A DNA stretch of 64,000 nucleotides from Dyadobacter luticola (GTDB lineage: Bacteria; Bacteroidota; Bacteroidia; Cytophagales; Spirosomataceae): contig NZ_VCEJ01000004.1 in NCBI RefSeq assembly GCF_005860805.1, positions 1,054,001 to 1,118,000 of the forward strand. Direction: 5' to 3'. Positions 33,081-41,453 of the stretch are shown here, piece after piece. The translations under genes and the position numbers were made by a program. Under the pieces are notes generated by a model that ran no database searches, was not told the DNA's origin, and saw nothing but the letters and a program-made list of their open reading frames with translations. Position 1 is the stretch's first letter; the number at the start of each line of letters is the position of its first letter.

Positions 33081-33092
33081 GAGTCTAAATAA
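33081..33092 (+). promoter_or_regulatory. Putative DtxR-type operator before the PepSY gene
   Basis: The sequence gagtctaaataa shares 11 consecutive bases (AGTCTAAATAA) with the coding-strand sequence of the distal heme-receptor site. Orientation relative to the gene is the same, and it lies about 16-27 bases before the start at 33108. Confidence 0.45.
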
Positions 33093-33107
33093 GAAAAGAG
33101 CGATTTG

Positions 33108-34274
33108 ATGAAGAAGCTGATCGGTAAGATTCACCTTTACCTGGGGCTGGTCTCGGGTATCCTTGTTTTTGTGATCGCGATCACGGGCTGTATCCTTGCA
33201 TTTGAGCAGGAAATAAAAGCAATTACGCAGCCTTATTTATTTCATGAAAAACAGGAAGGCGGAAAAATCCTGCCTCCCTCGGCGCTCGCGGCAATTGCGG
33301 AAAAAGAGCTTCCCGGCAAAAAAGCAAATGGTGTACTGTACGATGTCCCCGGCAGAAATGCACAGGTCGGGTTTTATAATTTAGATCCTGAATTTTACTA
33401 CGTTGTTTACCTCAATCCCTACACCGGCAAAGTGGCCAAAGTATGGAATGAGGACGACGATTTTTTCCACCTGATTCTTCACGGACATTATTATTTGTGG
33501 CTTCCCGAGAAGATCGGCCAGCCGGTAGTGGCTTCGGCTACGCTGATTTTCTTTTTTATGATGATCAGCGGATTGGTACTTTGGTGGCCCAAAAACAAGT
33601 CGGCAGCGAAGCAGCGTTTTTCTATCAAATGGAATGCAGCCTGGCGCAGAAAAAACTATGACCTGCACAATGTGCTGGGTTTTTACATTATGTCGATTGG
33701 CGTCGTTTTGGCGTTCACGGGTCTGGTTTGGGGCTTTCAATGGTTTTCGCAGGGCGTTTATACCCTGACCGGCGGCGAAGGATCGGACTTGTATTATAAT
33801 CCGACTTCTGATACCACCGTGGTTTCTACTGTTTCGAAACCCATGCAGGCTGTCGATCGTGCCTGGTTTACTTTGCAAAAGGAATATCCGAAGTATTCAA
33901 GCCTGAATATTTCCATTCCTCATCTGCGCTCTGAGTCCATTTTTTCTTATGTTAATTTCCGGGAGGGCACCTATTATAATGTCGACTATAACTATTTTGA
34001 CCAGTATACCTCAAAGAAGATCAATGCTACCGGGCCTTATAGCGGGAAATACAGCGAAGTCAATCTTGCACAGACATTGCGCCGCATGAATTATGACATT
34101 CACACGGGTGCCATCCTCGGACTTCCGGGTAAAATATTAGCATTTTTCGCCAGCCTCATTTGCGCCACCCTGCCCGTCACCGGCTTTGTAATCTGGTGGG
34201 GACGGAAAAACAAGGGGCCGAAAAAAGCGAGGAAAAGCTTTAAAAGCCTGAAACCGGAAGTTGTTGTGCGCTAA
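33108..34274 (+). CDS. PepSY-associated transmembrane protein, possible iron-uptake reductase
   Basis: A 388-residue inner-membrane protein from the ATG at 33108. It begins MKKLIGKIHLYLGLVSGILVFVIAITGCILAFEQEI, the standard start of the PepSY_TM family. There are four membrane segments (about 11-31, 133-155, 192-214 and 340-360) with a large outside loop. Conserved His residues sit near helix ends (KIHLYLG, ILHGHYYLWLP, YDLHNVLGFY, YDIHTGAI), a pattern that could bind heme or metal. Family members often travel with siderophore receptors and may reduce ferric siderophores; that role is inferred. The DtxR-like site upstream supports metal control. Confidence 0.85.
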   Translation: MKKLIGKIHLYLGLVSGILVFVIAITGCILAFEQEIKAITQPYLFHEKQEGGKILPPSALAAIAEKELPGKKANGVLYDVPGRNAQVGFYNLDPEFYYVVYLNPYTGKVAKVWNEDDDFFHLILHGHYYLWLPEKIGQPVVASATLIFFFMMISGLVLWWPKNKSAAKQRFSIKWNAAWRRKNYDLHNVLGFYIMSIGVVLAFTGLVWGFQWFSQGVYTLTGGEGSDLYYNPTSDTTVVSTVSKPMQAVDRAWFTLQKEYPKYSSLNISIPHLRSESIFSYVNFREGTYYNVDYNYFDQYTSKKINATGPYSGKYSEVNLAQTLRRMNYDIHTGAILGLPGKILAFFASLICATLPVTGFVIWWGRKNKGPKKARKSFKSLKPEVVVR

Positions 34275-34277
34275 GGT

Positions 34278-35096
34278 TTATTTCTTTTGAAAAACCCTTA
34301 CATAATCGATTTCAAATCTCGCCGGGAATGTGGTATTGGCCGGATCGCCACCATTATCTCCCGCCACCGCCAAAGTCAGCAGCATGTAATGTGGCTGGTG
34401 AAAAGGCTCAATATTTTTGTTCTTCAAATTCAAACCCTTGGGATTATCCTGCGTAGCAAGCAGCTGATCATCCACATACAGCTTCACCGATTGCTCGTCC
34501 CAGTCCATCCGCCAGACGTGAAATTTCTTCGACCATTCGGGATCATTGAATGTTGTGATCGGTGTTTTGACTGAATTCCAAACCGGTTTATACTGCTCGT
34601 TTGAGCCCCAGGCCAGGTTTGCCAGCAATGTTCCGCGGTAAAATTCCATGATGTCGATCTCGCCGTTATCCGGCCATTCTCCCTGCGTCCCCAATGTCCA
34701 GAAAGCCGGCCACAAGCCCAGCCGGGTATCGATGCGTGCTTTCATTTCCCATCTTCCATATTGCCAGCTATGTTTTCCGCGGGTAATCAAACTGGCCGAC
34801 GTATACGCTGCAAATTTCCGGTGTTCCTTCCAGTTTTTACTATCTGATACAAATTTTGGGTTCTTGACCTGCTCTTTTCTGGCTTCAATAATCAGGTATC
34901 CATCTTTGCAGAAGGCATTTTCCTCCTGAAACCATTGAGCCTCGTGATTTCTGGTGAAACCTTTTTCAGCAGACCAGTTGGCCGGATCGGGCGCGCCGTC
35001 TTTGTCGAATTCATCCGACCAGACGAGTTTCCACTGCGCAAATGTGGTGGTCAATGTGGCGAAGAAAATCAGGATGAGGCAAAGCAGATTTTTCAT
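34278..35096 (-). CDS. Secreted GH16 glycoside hydrolase (laminarinase-type)
   Basis: Endo-acting beta-glucanase. 272 residues with a signal peptide (MKNLLCLILIFFATLTTTFA, cleaved before QWKLVWSDEF). The GH16 active site is clear: Glu146-Ile-Asp148-Ile-Met-Glu151 within NGEIDIMEFYRG, Glu146 acting as nucleophile and Glu151 as acid/base. The aromatic LWPAFWTLG before it and the FHVWRMDWDEQSVKLYVDD after it are typical of beta-1,3- or mixed-linkage glucanases. No carbohydrate-binding module or secretion tail is present. It is a single gene; the flanking genes run the other way. Confidence 0.93.
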   Translation of the reverse strand: MKNLLCLILIFFATLTTTFAQWKLVWSDEFDKDGAPDPANWSAEKGFTRNHEAQWFQEENAFCKDGYLIIEARKEQVKNPKFVSDSKNWKEHRKFAAYTSASLITRGKHSWQYGRWEMKARIDTRLGLWPAFWTLGTQGEWPDNGEIDIMEFYRGTLLANLAWGSNEQYKPVWNSVKTPITTFNDPEWSKKFHVWRMDWDEQSVKLYVDDQLLATQDNPKGLNLKNKNIEPFHQPHYMLLTLAVAGDNGGDPANTTFPARFEIDYVRVFQKK

Positions 35097-35180
35097 GTGA
35101 ATGTTTAGCAGATACCCCTTTTAAAGAAGGCTGGGCATCATTATTACCCAAATCGGCAAAGGTTCGGGAAGGATATGCTG

Positions 35181-35209
35181 TTGAAACCAGTTTTAGAATT
35201 GTAGCTTTG
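35181..35209 (+). promoter_or_regulatory. Predicted promoter of the symporter gene
   Basis: TTG at 35181-35183, an 18-base spacer, and TAGCTTTG at 35202-35209: a complete match to the Bacteroidota TTG/TAnnTTTG promoter, about 60 bases before the ATG at 35267. Confidence 0.65.
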
Positions 35210-35266
35210 CTTTCACCCAAAGCCGTGTTCGTTTTCTAAAATAGTATTGCACACGATTTTAAGCGT

Positions 35267-36268
35267 ATGAGTAAAACTTTTGAAACAGCCAGGAAAGCAG
35301 GGCTCGACGGATTTATGCTGGCCCTGATGAGTATGATCTTGCTGGCATGGCTCTGGCCGTATCCCGGCATGAAAACCAGTCCGCTGCACCTTTCCGAAAT
35401 TTCCAGTTACGCGGTTTCCATCATTTTCTTTTTCTACGGTCTCCGGCTCAGTCCCGAAAAGCTCCGTGCCGGGCTTATGAATTGGCAGCTGCATGTGATG
35501 GTACATTTGTCCACATTCATTTTATTTCCACTTATTGCCCTCGCATTCAGGCCTTTTTTTACAACAGAAGAAGGTCAGACACTCTGGCTTGCTATCTTTT
35601 TCCTCACCGTGCTGCCTTCCACCGTTTCGTCATCCGTGGTGATGGTTTCAATTGCGCACGGCAATATTCCAGCCGCCATTTTCAATGCCAGCATTTCCAG
35701 CCTCATCGGTGTTTTTGTCACGCCGCTCTGGATGGGTATGGTGATGGATGCCGGACCGGAACATTTCGATCTGCTTTCGGTAGTCGGAAAACTGTCTTTA
35801 CAAGTACTATTACCAGTATTTGCCGGGATTTTTCTCAATAAAAAGTGGGGGCATTTCGCCGAGCGGCACAAAAAATTCATTCGCTATTTCGATCAGTCTT
35901 CGATCCTTCTGATCGTCTACACATCTTTCTGCGAATCCTTTGGAGAACACCTTTTTAGTTCGCTTGGAATAAAAGAAATCGTATTTTTAGCCGCAGGAAT
36001 GCTGGCGCTTTTCTTTGGGATTTACTTTTTGCTGACCTTCATCGGGGGCCTGCTGAAATTCAACCGGGAAGACAGGATTACGGCGGTTTTCTGTGGTTCA
36101 AAAAAATCGCTGGTGCAAGGCGCAGTGATGTCGAAAGTGCTTTTTGCCGGCCCGCAGGCAGGTATTATGCTCTTGCCGATCATGATTTACCACGCCCTGC
36201 AACTGATCGCGGCCAGTATCATTGCGCAGCGTCTGGCGCGGGAAGTGACGGACGGAAAAGCGGTTTAA
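35267..36268 (+). CDS. Bile acid:sodium symporter family transporter (YfeH type)
   Basis: A 333-residue integral membrane protein with about nine or ten hydrophobic segments. It matches the SBF-like/YfeH branch of the bile acid:sodium symporter superfamily: an ISSYAVSIIFFFYGLRLSPEKLRAGL segment, a FLTVLPSTVSSSVVMVSIAHGNIPAAIFNASISSLIGVFVTPLW crossover region and the late FCGSKKSLVQGAVMSKVLF. The substrate of this branch is not known; organic anions are expected, and the bile acid name is historical. It may head a short unit with the DUF4230 gene, which begins 15 bases after it. Confidence 0.85.
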   Translation: MSKTFETARKAGLDGFMLALMSMILLAWLWPYPGMKTSPLHLSEISSYAVSIIFFFYGLRLSPEKLRAGLMNWQLHVMVHLSTFILFPLIALAFRPFFTTEEGQTLWLAIFFLTVLPSTVSSSVVMVSIAHGNIPAAIFNASISSLIGVFVTPLWMGMVMDAGPEHFDLLSVVGKLSLQVLLPVFAGIFLNKKWGHFAERHKKFIRYFDQSSILLIVYTSFCESFGEHLFSSLGIKEIVFLAAGMLALFFGIYFLLTFIGGLLKFNREDRITAVFCGSKKSLVQGAVMSKVLFAGPQAGIMLLPIMIYHALQLIAASIIAQRLAREVTDGKAV

Positions 36269-36283
36269 CTCAAAAAATCAGGT

Positions 36284-36907
36284 ATGCGGTTGTTTTCGTG
36301 GTTGGTGCGTTTGCTGGTACTCATACTCTTATTATCGGGGTTGCAGTCGCTCTGGGGCAGTTTTCGTTCGGGCAACTGGCTGCCTGGCTGGCTCTCCGGG
36401 AAAGACAATGTTGAAACCATGCACAACCTGGTGTTGCAGGAAGTGAGCGCGATGGGCAAACTGGAACTGGTGAAATACAATTTCAAGGATGTGGTGGAGC
36501 AGCAGATTGTGAAAATGTGGCTGCCTAATGCCAAAGCAATATTAATCGTACAAGGTGAGGCGATCGGCTGCGTGGACCTGACCCAGATGGAAATTGCGGA
36601 CATTACTTCTGATAGTGAAACGTTGGTGGTGAATATGCCGGAGCCGGAGTTGTGTGTTTTTAAAATAGATCACAGTAAATCAAAGCTTTACAATACCGAG
36701 TACGCCTTCAATGATGAGGGAAAGCTGGTGCAGGAAGCTTATAAACAAGCGGAGAAGCAGATCCAGAAATCGGCCCTGGATATGGGAATACTGGATCAAA
36801 CCAAGGAGAATGCACGGAAAATCCTGACGCCGGTTTTGGAAAAAGCCTCCGGAAAAAAGGTTGTCCTGAAATTTCCTTTGAATGCTAAAATTGACCAGTT
36901 ACGCTGA
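36284..36907 (+). CDS. DUF4230 domain protein, single-pass membrane-anchored
   Basis: A 207-residue protein: one N-terminal hydrophobic segment (LFSWLVRLLVLILLLSGL, about 3-20) followed by a mostly soluble domain. NVETMHNLVLQEVSAMGKLELVKYNFKDVVEQQ and ILIVQGEAIGCVDLTQM, with the later TLVVNMPEPELCVFKIDHSKSKLYNTEYAF, are the conserved elements of DUF4230. The function is unknown. The domain probably faces the periplasm. It sits 15 bases after the symporter and 30 bases before the glutamine-synthetase-like gene, so it could belong to either unit. Confidence 0.75.
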   Translation: MRLFSWLVRLLVLILLLSGLQSLWGSFRSGNWLPGWLSGKDNVETMHNLVLQEVSAMGKLELVKYNFKDVVEQQIVKMWLPNAKAILIVQGEAIGCVDLTQMEIADITSDSETLVVNMPEPELCVFKIDHSKSKLYNTEYAFNDEGKLVQEAYKQAEKQIQKSALDMGILDQTKENARKILTPVLEKASGKKVVLKFPLNAKIDQLR

Positions 36908-36937
36908 CAGATAACGCTACATTAACTTCCCTTTTCG

Positions 36938-38314
36938 ATGACTAAAAAAGGATTTCTGACACAGGAAGAGCTTCGGGCCAGGATTGCGGAGGGAGAAATT
37001 GAAACGATCGTCGTGGCTTTTACCGATCATTACGGTCGCCTGATGGGCAAGCGTGTGGACGCCGATTATTTCCTCGATTCGGTGATCAAATCAGGTACCC
37101 ACGGCTGTAATTACCTGATGACGACAGATATGGCGATGGAGCCGGTGCCGGGATACCAATATGCGAACTGGGAGTTAGGCTACGGCGACTTTCATCTGGT
37201 GCCCGATCTGGCAACATTAAGGATCGCCGACTGGCTGGAAAAAACAGCATTAATACTTTGCGATGTGCACAATGAAAAATCGCACGAGCTGGAATCCATC
37301 GCGCCGAGATCGGTCTTAAAAAAGCAGCTGGACGCACTCCAAAATGACGGAATGCAATGTTTCGCAGCTTCGGAATTGGAATATTATTTACTGGAAAATA
37401 CATACCGTCAGGCATTTCAGCAAAATTACCAAAACCTGACGCCTGCCGGCTACTACCTCGAAGATTACCACATTATGCAAGGCACGCGGAATGAGAAATT
37501 CACTTCCGTGGTACGTCGGCATCTGAAAAACTCCGGTATCCCGATCGAAACTTCAAAAGGAGAGTGGGGTTTGGGCCAGCACGAGTTGAATGTAAAATAT
37601 TCGGACGTGCTTTCGATGGCGGATAACCATGTGGTTTACAAGCAATGTTTGAAAGAAGTGGCGGATGCGATGGGACTTTCGGTCACATTTATGGCCAAGT
37701 TCGTGACAGACCAGGCTGGATCGAGCAGCCACATTCATATGAGCTTGTGGAAAGATGGCGAGAATGCTTTCGCAGGAGACCAGCAATTCGGCCCCGTGAA
37801 AGGTTCCGACATTTTCCGCTGGTTCCTCGGCGGCTGGATCAAGCACGTGCCCGACGTCATGCCCTTTTACGCCCCGACCATTAATTCCTACAAACGTTTT
37901 GTGGACGGTTCCTGGGCACCCACGCGGCTGGCGTGGAGCTACGACAACCGCACAGCAGGCTTCCGCGTGGTAGGAAGTGGCGCTAGCCTGCGCATCGAGT
38001 GCCGGATTCCCGGCGCGGATTGCAATCCGTATCTCGCATTTGCAGCCTCGCTAGCGTCAGGTTTGGATGGAATCAAAAACCAGATCGAACCGCCGGAATG
38101 TTTCGTCGGCGACATTTACGCCGCAGCGCATTTACCCCGCGTCCCGTATACCTTGGCTGAGGCGGTTACGCTTTTTGAAGGAAGTGATTTTGCGAAAAAT
38201 ACCTTCGGAAAAGAAGTCGTCGAACATTACACCCATTTTTTCAAAAGTGAACAAAGGGCGTATGACACCTCGGTGACAGACTGGGAGCGGAAAAGGTATT
38301 TCGAGCAGATTTGA
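36938..38314 (+). CDS. Glutamine synthetase family protein, putative gamma-glutamyl-amine ligase
   Basis: A 458-residue GS-fold ATP-dependent ligase. The N-terminal beta-grasp (VVAFTDHYGRLMGKRVDADYFLD) and catalytic domain (CFAASELEYYLLEN, GLGQHELNVKYSD, AGSSSHIHMSLWKDG, NSYKRFVDGSWAPTRLAWSYDNRTAGFRV, RIECRIPGADCNPYLAFAA) are complete, so it should be active. The pattern fits the PuuA/GlnA3-GlnA4 branch that joins glutamate to amines such as putrescine or ethanolamine rather than to ammonia. Context supports this: an SDR, an aldehyde dehydrogenase and a class I amidotransferase follow in the same direction. A nitrogen-assimilation role is less likely. Confidence 0.85.
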   Translation: MTKKGFLTQEELRARIAEGEIETIVVAFTDHYGRLMGKRVDADYFLDSVIKSGTHGCNYLMTTDMAMEPVPGYQYANWELGYGDFHLVPDLATLRIADWLEKTALILCDVHNEKSHELESIAPRSVLKKQLDALQNDGMQCFAASELEYYLLENTYRQAFQQNYQNLTPAGYYLEDYHIMQGTRNEKFTSVVRRHLKNSGIPIETSKGEWGLGQHELNVKYSDVLSMADNHVVYKQCLKEVADAMGLSVTFMAKFVTDQAGSSSHIHMSLWKDGENAFAGDQQFGPVKGSDIFRWFLGGWIKHVPDVMPFYAPTINSYKRFVDGSWAPTRLAWSYDNRTAGFRVVGSGASLRIECRIPGADCNPYLAFAASLASGLDGIKNQIEPPECFVGDIYAAAHLPRVPYTLAEAVTLFEGSDFAKNTFGKEVVEHYTHFFKSEQRAYDTSVTDWERKRYFEQI

Positions 38315-38376
38315 TCGGATAGATCTGACATTTATAAAAACTCAATTACTATCATAATCCATTAACACCCAACCCC

Positions 38377-39150
38377 ATGCGTTTAGAAAATAAGGTAGCC
38401 CTCATTACCGGAGGCAGTGGCGGAATTGGCCGGGAAACTGCCATTTTGTTTGCCAAAGAAGGAGCCAAAATTGTTGTAACTGACGTGAACGAAACAGGAG
38501 GCCAGGAAACCGCGGATGAAATTGTCAAAAATGGCGGCGAAGCTTTTTTCCTGCGTTCCGATGTTTCCAAAGCCGCTGACTGCGAGGAGGCTGTGAATTT
38601 TGCGGAAGAGAAATTTGGGAAGCTCAATATTATCTTCAATAACGCGGGCATCATGCACAGCGACGACGATAATGCCATGACGACCGAAGAATCGATCTGG
38701 GATTTGACCATGAATATCAATGCAAAAGGCGTTTTCCTGGGCTGCAAATACGGTATCCCGGCATTGCAGCGCGCAGGTGGCGGCTCCATCATCAATACTG
38801 CATCCTTCGTCGCAATTCTCGGTGCAGCGACACCGCAGATTGCCTATACCGCCAGCAAAGGTGCGGTACTAGCATTGACCCGCGAGCTCGCCGTCATCCA
38901 TGCCCGCGAAAACATCCGCGTGAATGCATTATGCCCGGGCCCACTGCGTACGGAGTTGCTCATGAAGTTCTTAAACACCGAAGAAAAAAAACAAAGACGC
39001 CTCGTCCACATCCCGATGGGACGTTTCGGTGAAGCGAAAGAAATGGCTTATGCCGCATTGTTCCTGGCTTCGGATGAATCGTCATTCGTTACCGGTACTG
39101 ACTTTTTGGTTGATGGCGGGATTACTTCGGCTTATGTGACACCTCTGTAA
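38377..39150 (+). CDS. SDR-family alcohol/oxo-acyl oxidoreductase
   Basis: A 257-residue classical SDR. TGGSGGIGRETA is the cofactor loop (11-22), VVTDVNETGG points to NAD preference through the Asp after the second strand, NNAGIMHSDD is the NAG motif, and YTASKGAVLALTREL holds the catalytic Tyr/Lys pair. The end (GTDFLVDGGITSAYVTPL) is standard. In this operon it could oxidise a gamma-glutamylated amino alcohol to the aldehyde; that is inference from position. It is separated from the next gene by the 10-bp-periodic element at 39161-39270. Confidence 0.85.
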   Translation: MRLENKVALITGGSGGIGRETAILFAKEGAKIVVTDVNETGGQETADEIVKNGGEAFFLRSDVSKAADCEEAVNFAEEKFGKLNIIFNNAGIMHSDDDNAMTTEESIWDLTMNINAKGVFLGCKYGIPALQRAGGGSIINTASFVAILGAATPQIAYTASKGAVLALTRELAVIHARENIRVNALCPGPLRTELLMKFLNTEEKKQRRLVHIPMGRFGEAKEMAYAALFLASDESSFVTGTDFLVDGGITSAYVTPL

Positions 39151-39160
39151 AATGTGGGTT

Positions 39161-39270
39161 ATTAGTCATTAGTAGTCATTTATAGTCAGGTGTTGTCAGG
39201 TATTGTTTAATCGAACATAAGAACAACACTTGACCATACTTGACAACAAATGACAATAAATGACTTTCCC
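39161..39270. repeat. Dyad-symmetric element of 10-bp units
   Basis: The left arm (39161-39210) has five units of exactly 10 bp, four of them carrying GTCA at the same place (39166, 39176, 39186, 39196). The right arm (39231-39270) has four 10-bp units beginning TGAC (39231, 39241, 39251, 39261). All four GTCA/TGAC pairs share one dyad centre near 39215. It lies between the SDR and aldehyde dehydrogenase genes and has no coding potential. The RNA could fold into a long imperfect hairpin. Confidence 0.8.
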
Positions 39271-39299
39271 CACTTTCACTTTTTACACTCTAAGTAAGA

Positions 39300-40691
39300 A
39301 TGGCAATTCAAAAAACGATAAGCCCTATCGATGGGTCAGTATATGTTGAGCGGGAGCTGGCTGAGGCAGATGCAGTAGAGGCTGCATTAAATAATGCAGT
39401 ATCTGCTCAAAAGGAGTGGCGCAAAACTTCGCTGGCGGAGCGGGAAGCTATTTGCCGCAAAGCTGTCGAGTATTTCCTGAATAACGCGGACGAAATCGGG
39501 CTGGAACTGACCTGGCAGATGGGGCGACCGATCCGGTATACGGCGAATGAGATCCGGAAGGGATTTCAGGAGCGGGCAAATTATATGATTTCGGTGGCTG
39601 GAAAAGCGCTGGCTGATGTGGAAGTGGAGGAGATTTCGGGTTTCAAAAGATTTATCCGCCGCGATCCGCTCGGGGTTATTTTTGTGGTTGCGCCGTGGAA
39701 TTATCCTTATCTAACTTCAGTGAACTCGGTCATTCCTGCGATAATGTCCGGCAATGCGGTGATTTTGAAGCATGCGAAGCAGACGCCGCTTTGCGCGGAA
39801 AGGTATGCCGCCGCATTTGAGTATGCAGGTTTGCCCACCGGCGTTTTTCAATATTTACATTTAAGTCACGAGCAGGTTGCGCAGGTAATTGGCGATGAAC
39901 GCATTGATTATGTAGCATTTACAGGATCTGTGGAAGGCGGTCACGCAGTGCAAAAAGCGATCAATGCACGCTTTATCATAGGCGGGCTGGAACTGGGGGG
40001 GAAGGACCCTGCCTACGTCCGGGCTGATGCCAACCTGGCCGATGCAGTTGAAAATCTGGTAGATGGATCTTTCTTTAATTCCGGCCAATCTTGCTGCGGG
40101 ATTGAGCGGATTTATGTACACCAAGACATTTACGACCAGTTTGTCAGCGATTTTGCCGAATTGACCAAAACTTACACATTAGGAAATCCGCTCGATCAGG
40201 ATACCACATTGGGCCCGATGGTGCGAACTTCGGCAGCCGATTTTGCCCAAAAACAAATTGATGAAGCGATTGCGCAAGGTGCTACTGCGCTGATTGATAC
40301 GACATTATTCTCGGCGCATAAATCGGGTACACCCTATCTCGCGCCGCAGGTTTTGATCAATGTCAACCACGAGATGGAAGTCATGTCGGAAGAAACATTT
40401 GCTCCGGTCGTCGGCATTATGCCGGTAAGCAGCGACGAGGAGGCGATTAAGCTCATGAATGATAGCCAATATGGCCTCACGGCTTCAATTTGGACAAAAG
40501 ATATTGATGCCGCCATCAAAATCGGGGAGCAGGTGGAAACCGGTACCTGGTTTATGAACCGCTGCGACTACCTCGATCCGGCGCTGGCCTGGACCGGCGT
40601 CAAAAATTCCGGCCGGGGTGTCACACTTTCGACCGTCGGGTATGAAGCATTGACGCGGCCAAAATCTTTTCATTTGAAAATTAACGCGTAG
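39300..40691 (+). CDS. NAD(P)-dependent aldehyde dehydrogenase
   Basis: Oxidises an aldehyde to the acid. 463 residues, typical of the compact succinate-semialdehyde-type ALDH. Motifs: the substrate/cofactor loop VVAPWNYPYLTSVNSVIPAIMSGNAVILKHA, the NAD turn FTGSVEGGHAVQ, the general base Glu in GGLELGGKDPAYV and the nucleophile in NSGQSCCGIERIYVH (two adjacent Cys; the one before GIER would be an extra thiol). Family relatives act on succinate semialdehyde or gamma-glutamylaminobutyraldehyde; here the neighbours (gamma-glutamyl ligase before, amidotransferase 4 bases after) favour a gamma-glutamylated aldehyde. The exact substrate is unknown. Confidence 0.9.
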   Translation: MAIQKTISPIDGSVYVERELAEADAVEAALNNAVSAQKEWRKTSLAEREAICRKAVEYFLNNADEIGLELTWQMGRPIRYTANEIRKGFQERANYMISVAGKALADVEVEEISGFKRFIRRDPLGVIFVVAPWNYPYLTSVNSVIPAIMSGNAVILKHAKQTPLCAERYAAAFEYAGLPTGVFQYLHLSHEQVAQVIGDERIDYVAFTGSVEGGHAVQKAINARFIIGGLELGGKDPAYVRADANLADAVENLVDGSFFNSGQSCCGIERIYVHQDIYDQFVSDFAELTKTYTLGNPLDQDTTLGPMVRTSAADFAQKQIDEAIAQGATALIDTTLFSAHKSGTPYLAPQVLINVNHEMEVMSEETFAPVVGIMPVSSDEEAIKLMNDSQYGLTASIWTKDIDAAIKIGEQVETGTWFMNRCDYLDPALAWTGVKNSGRGVTLSTVGYEALTRPKSFHLKINA

Positions 40692-40695
40692 CGCT

Positions 40696-41406
40696 ATGAA
40701 AGTCGGATTGCTGGAATGCGACCACGTGCGGGAAGAATTGCAATACATTGCCGGGGACTATCGCGAGATGTTCCCGGCCTTGTTTTCGGAGGTAACTTCC
40801 GAGTGGGATTTTCATTTTTACGATGTCTGCAACGGACAATTCCCGGAATCAGTCGATGAATGTGACTTATACATGTGCACCGGCTCCCGGTTTTCGGTGT
40901 ACGATGAGGAAGATTGGATTTTGCGGTTGAAACAATTTGTCAGGGATATTTATCAATCCGAAAAGATGTTTGTCGGGCTGTGTTTCGGTCACCAAATGTT
41001 GGCTGAGGCGCTGGGCGGGCAGGTTTTGAAGTCGCCGGGCGGCTGGTGTGTCGGCGTGCATCGTTTTGACATAACCCATCCTGAAATGTGGATGCAGCCG
41101 CATTTGCCTTCGCTGAATATGCTCATGATGTGCCAGGATCAGGTGATGACCATGCCCGAAGACAGTACTCTGCTCGCCACCAGCGAACATTGCCCGGTGG
41201 CAATGTTCCGGGTAGGTGAAAATATGCTGGGTATGCAGGCGCATCCCGAATTTACCAGGCTATATGACAAGGCTTTGATGGAACTTCGTGTGGAGCGGAT
41301 CGGGGAGGAAAAGGTGCGCCTGGGAATTGAAAGCCTGGCGCTGGAAGTGCACCGTACCGAGGCCGCACAGTGGATAAAGAACTTTGCAGAGGCTATCAAA
41401 AAGTAA
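40696..41406 (+). CDS. Class I glutamine amidotransferase-like hydrolase
   Basis: A 236-residue stand-alone class I glutamine amidotransferase domain. The nucleophilic elbow is VGLCFGHQMLAEALGGQV (Cys at about residue 95) and the His/Glu pair lies in GMQAHPEF (about 175-182), so the triad is complete. Such free-standing domains, labelled GMP-synthase-like, can hydrolyse gamma-glutamyl amides; PuuD has an analogous role though it belongs to another amidotransferase subgroup. It starts 4 bases after the aldehyde dehydrogenase stop and is presumably cotranscribed, so release of glutamate from a gamma-glutamyl acid is a reasonable guess. Confidence 0.82.
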   Translation: MKVGLLECDHVREELQYIAGDYREMFPALFSEVTSEWDFHFYDVCNGQFPESVDECDLYMCTGSRFSVYDEEDWILRLKQFVRDIYQSEKMFVGLCFGHQMLAEALGGQVLKSPGGWCVGVHRFDITHPEMWMQPHLPSLNMLMMCQDQVMTMPEDSTLLATSEHCPVAMFRVGENMLGMQAHPEFTRLYDKALMELRVERIGEEKVRLGIESLALEVHRTEAAQWIKNFAEAIKK

Positions 41407-41453
41407 GATGTATGCTTAATTTTACTTTCCTTTTTTAACGAATCCCGATTCCG

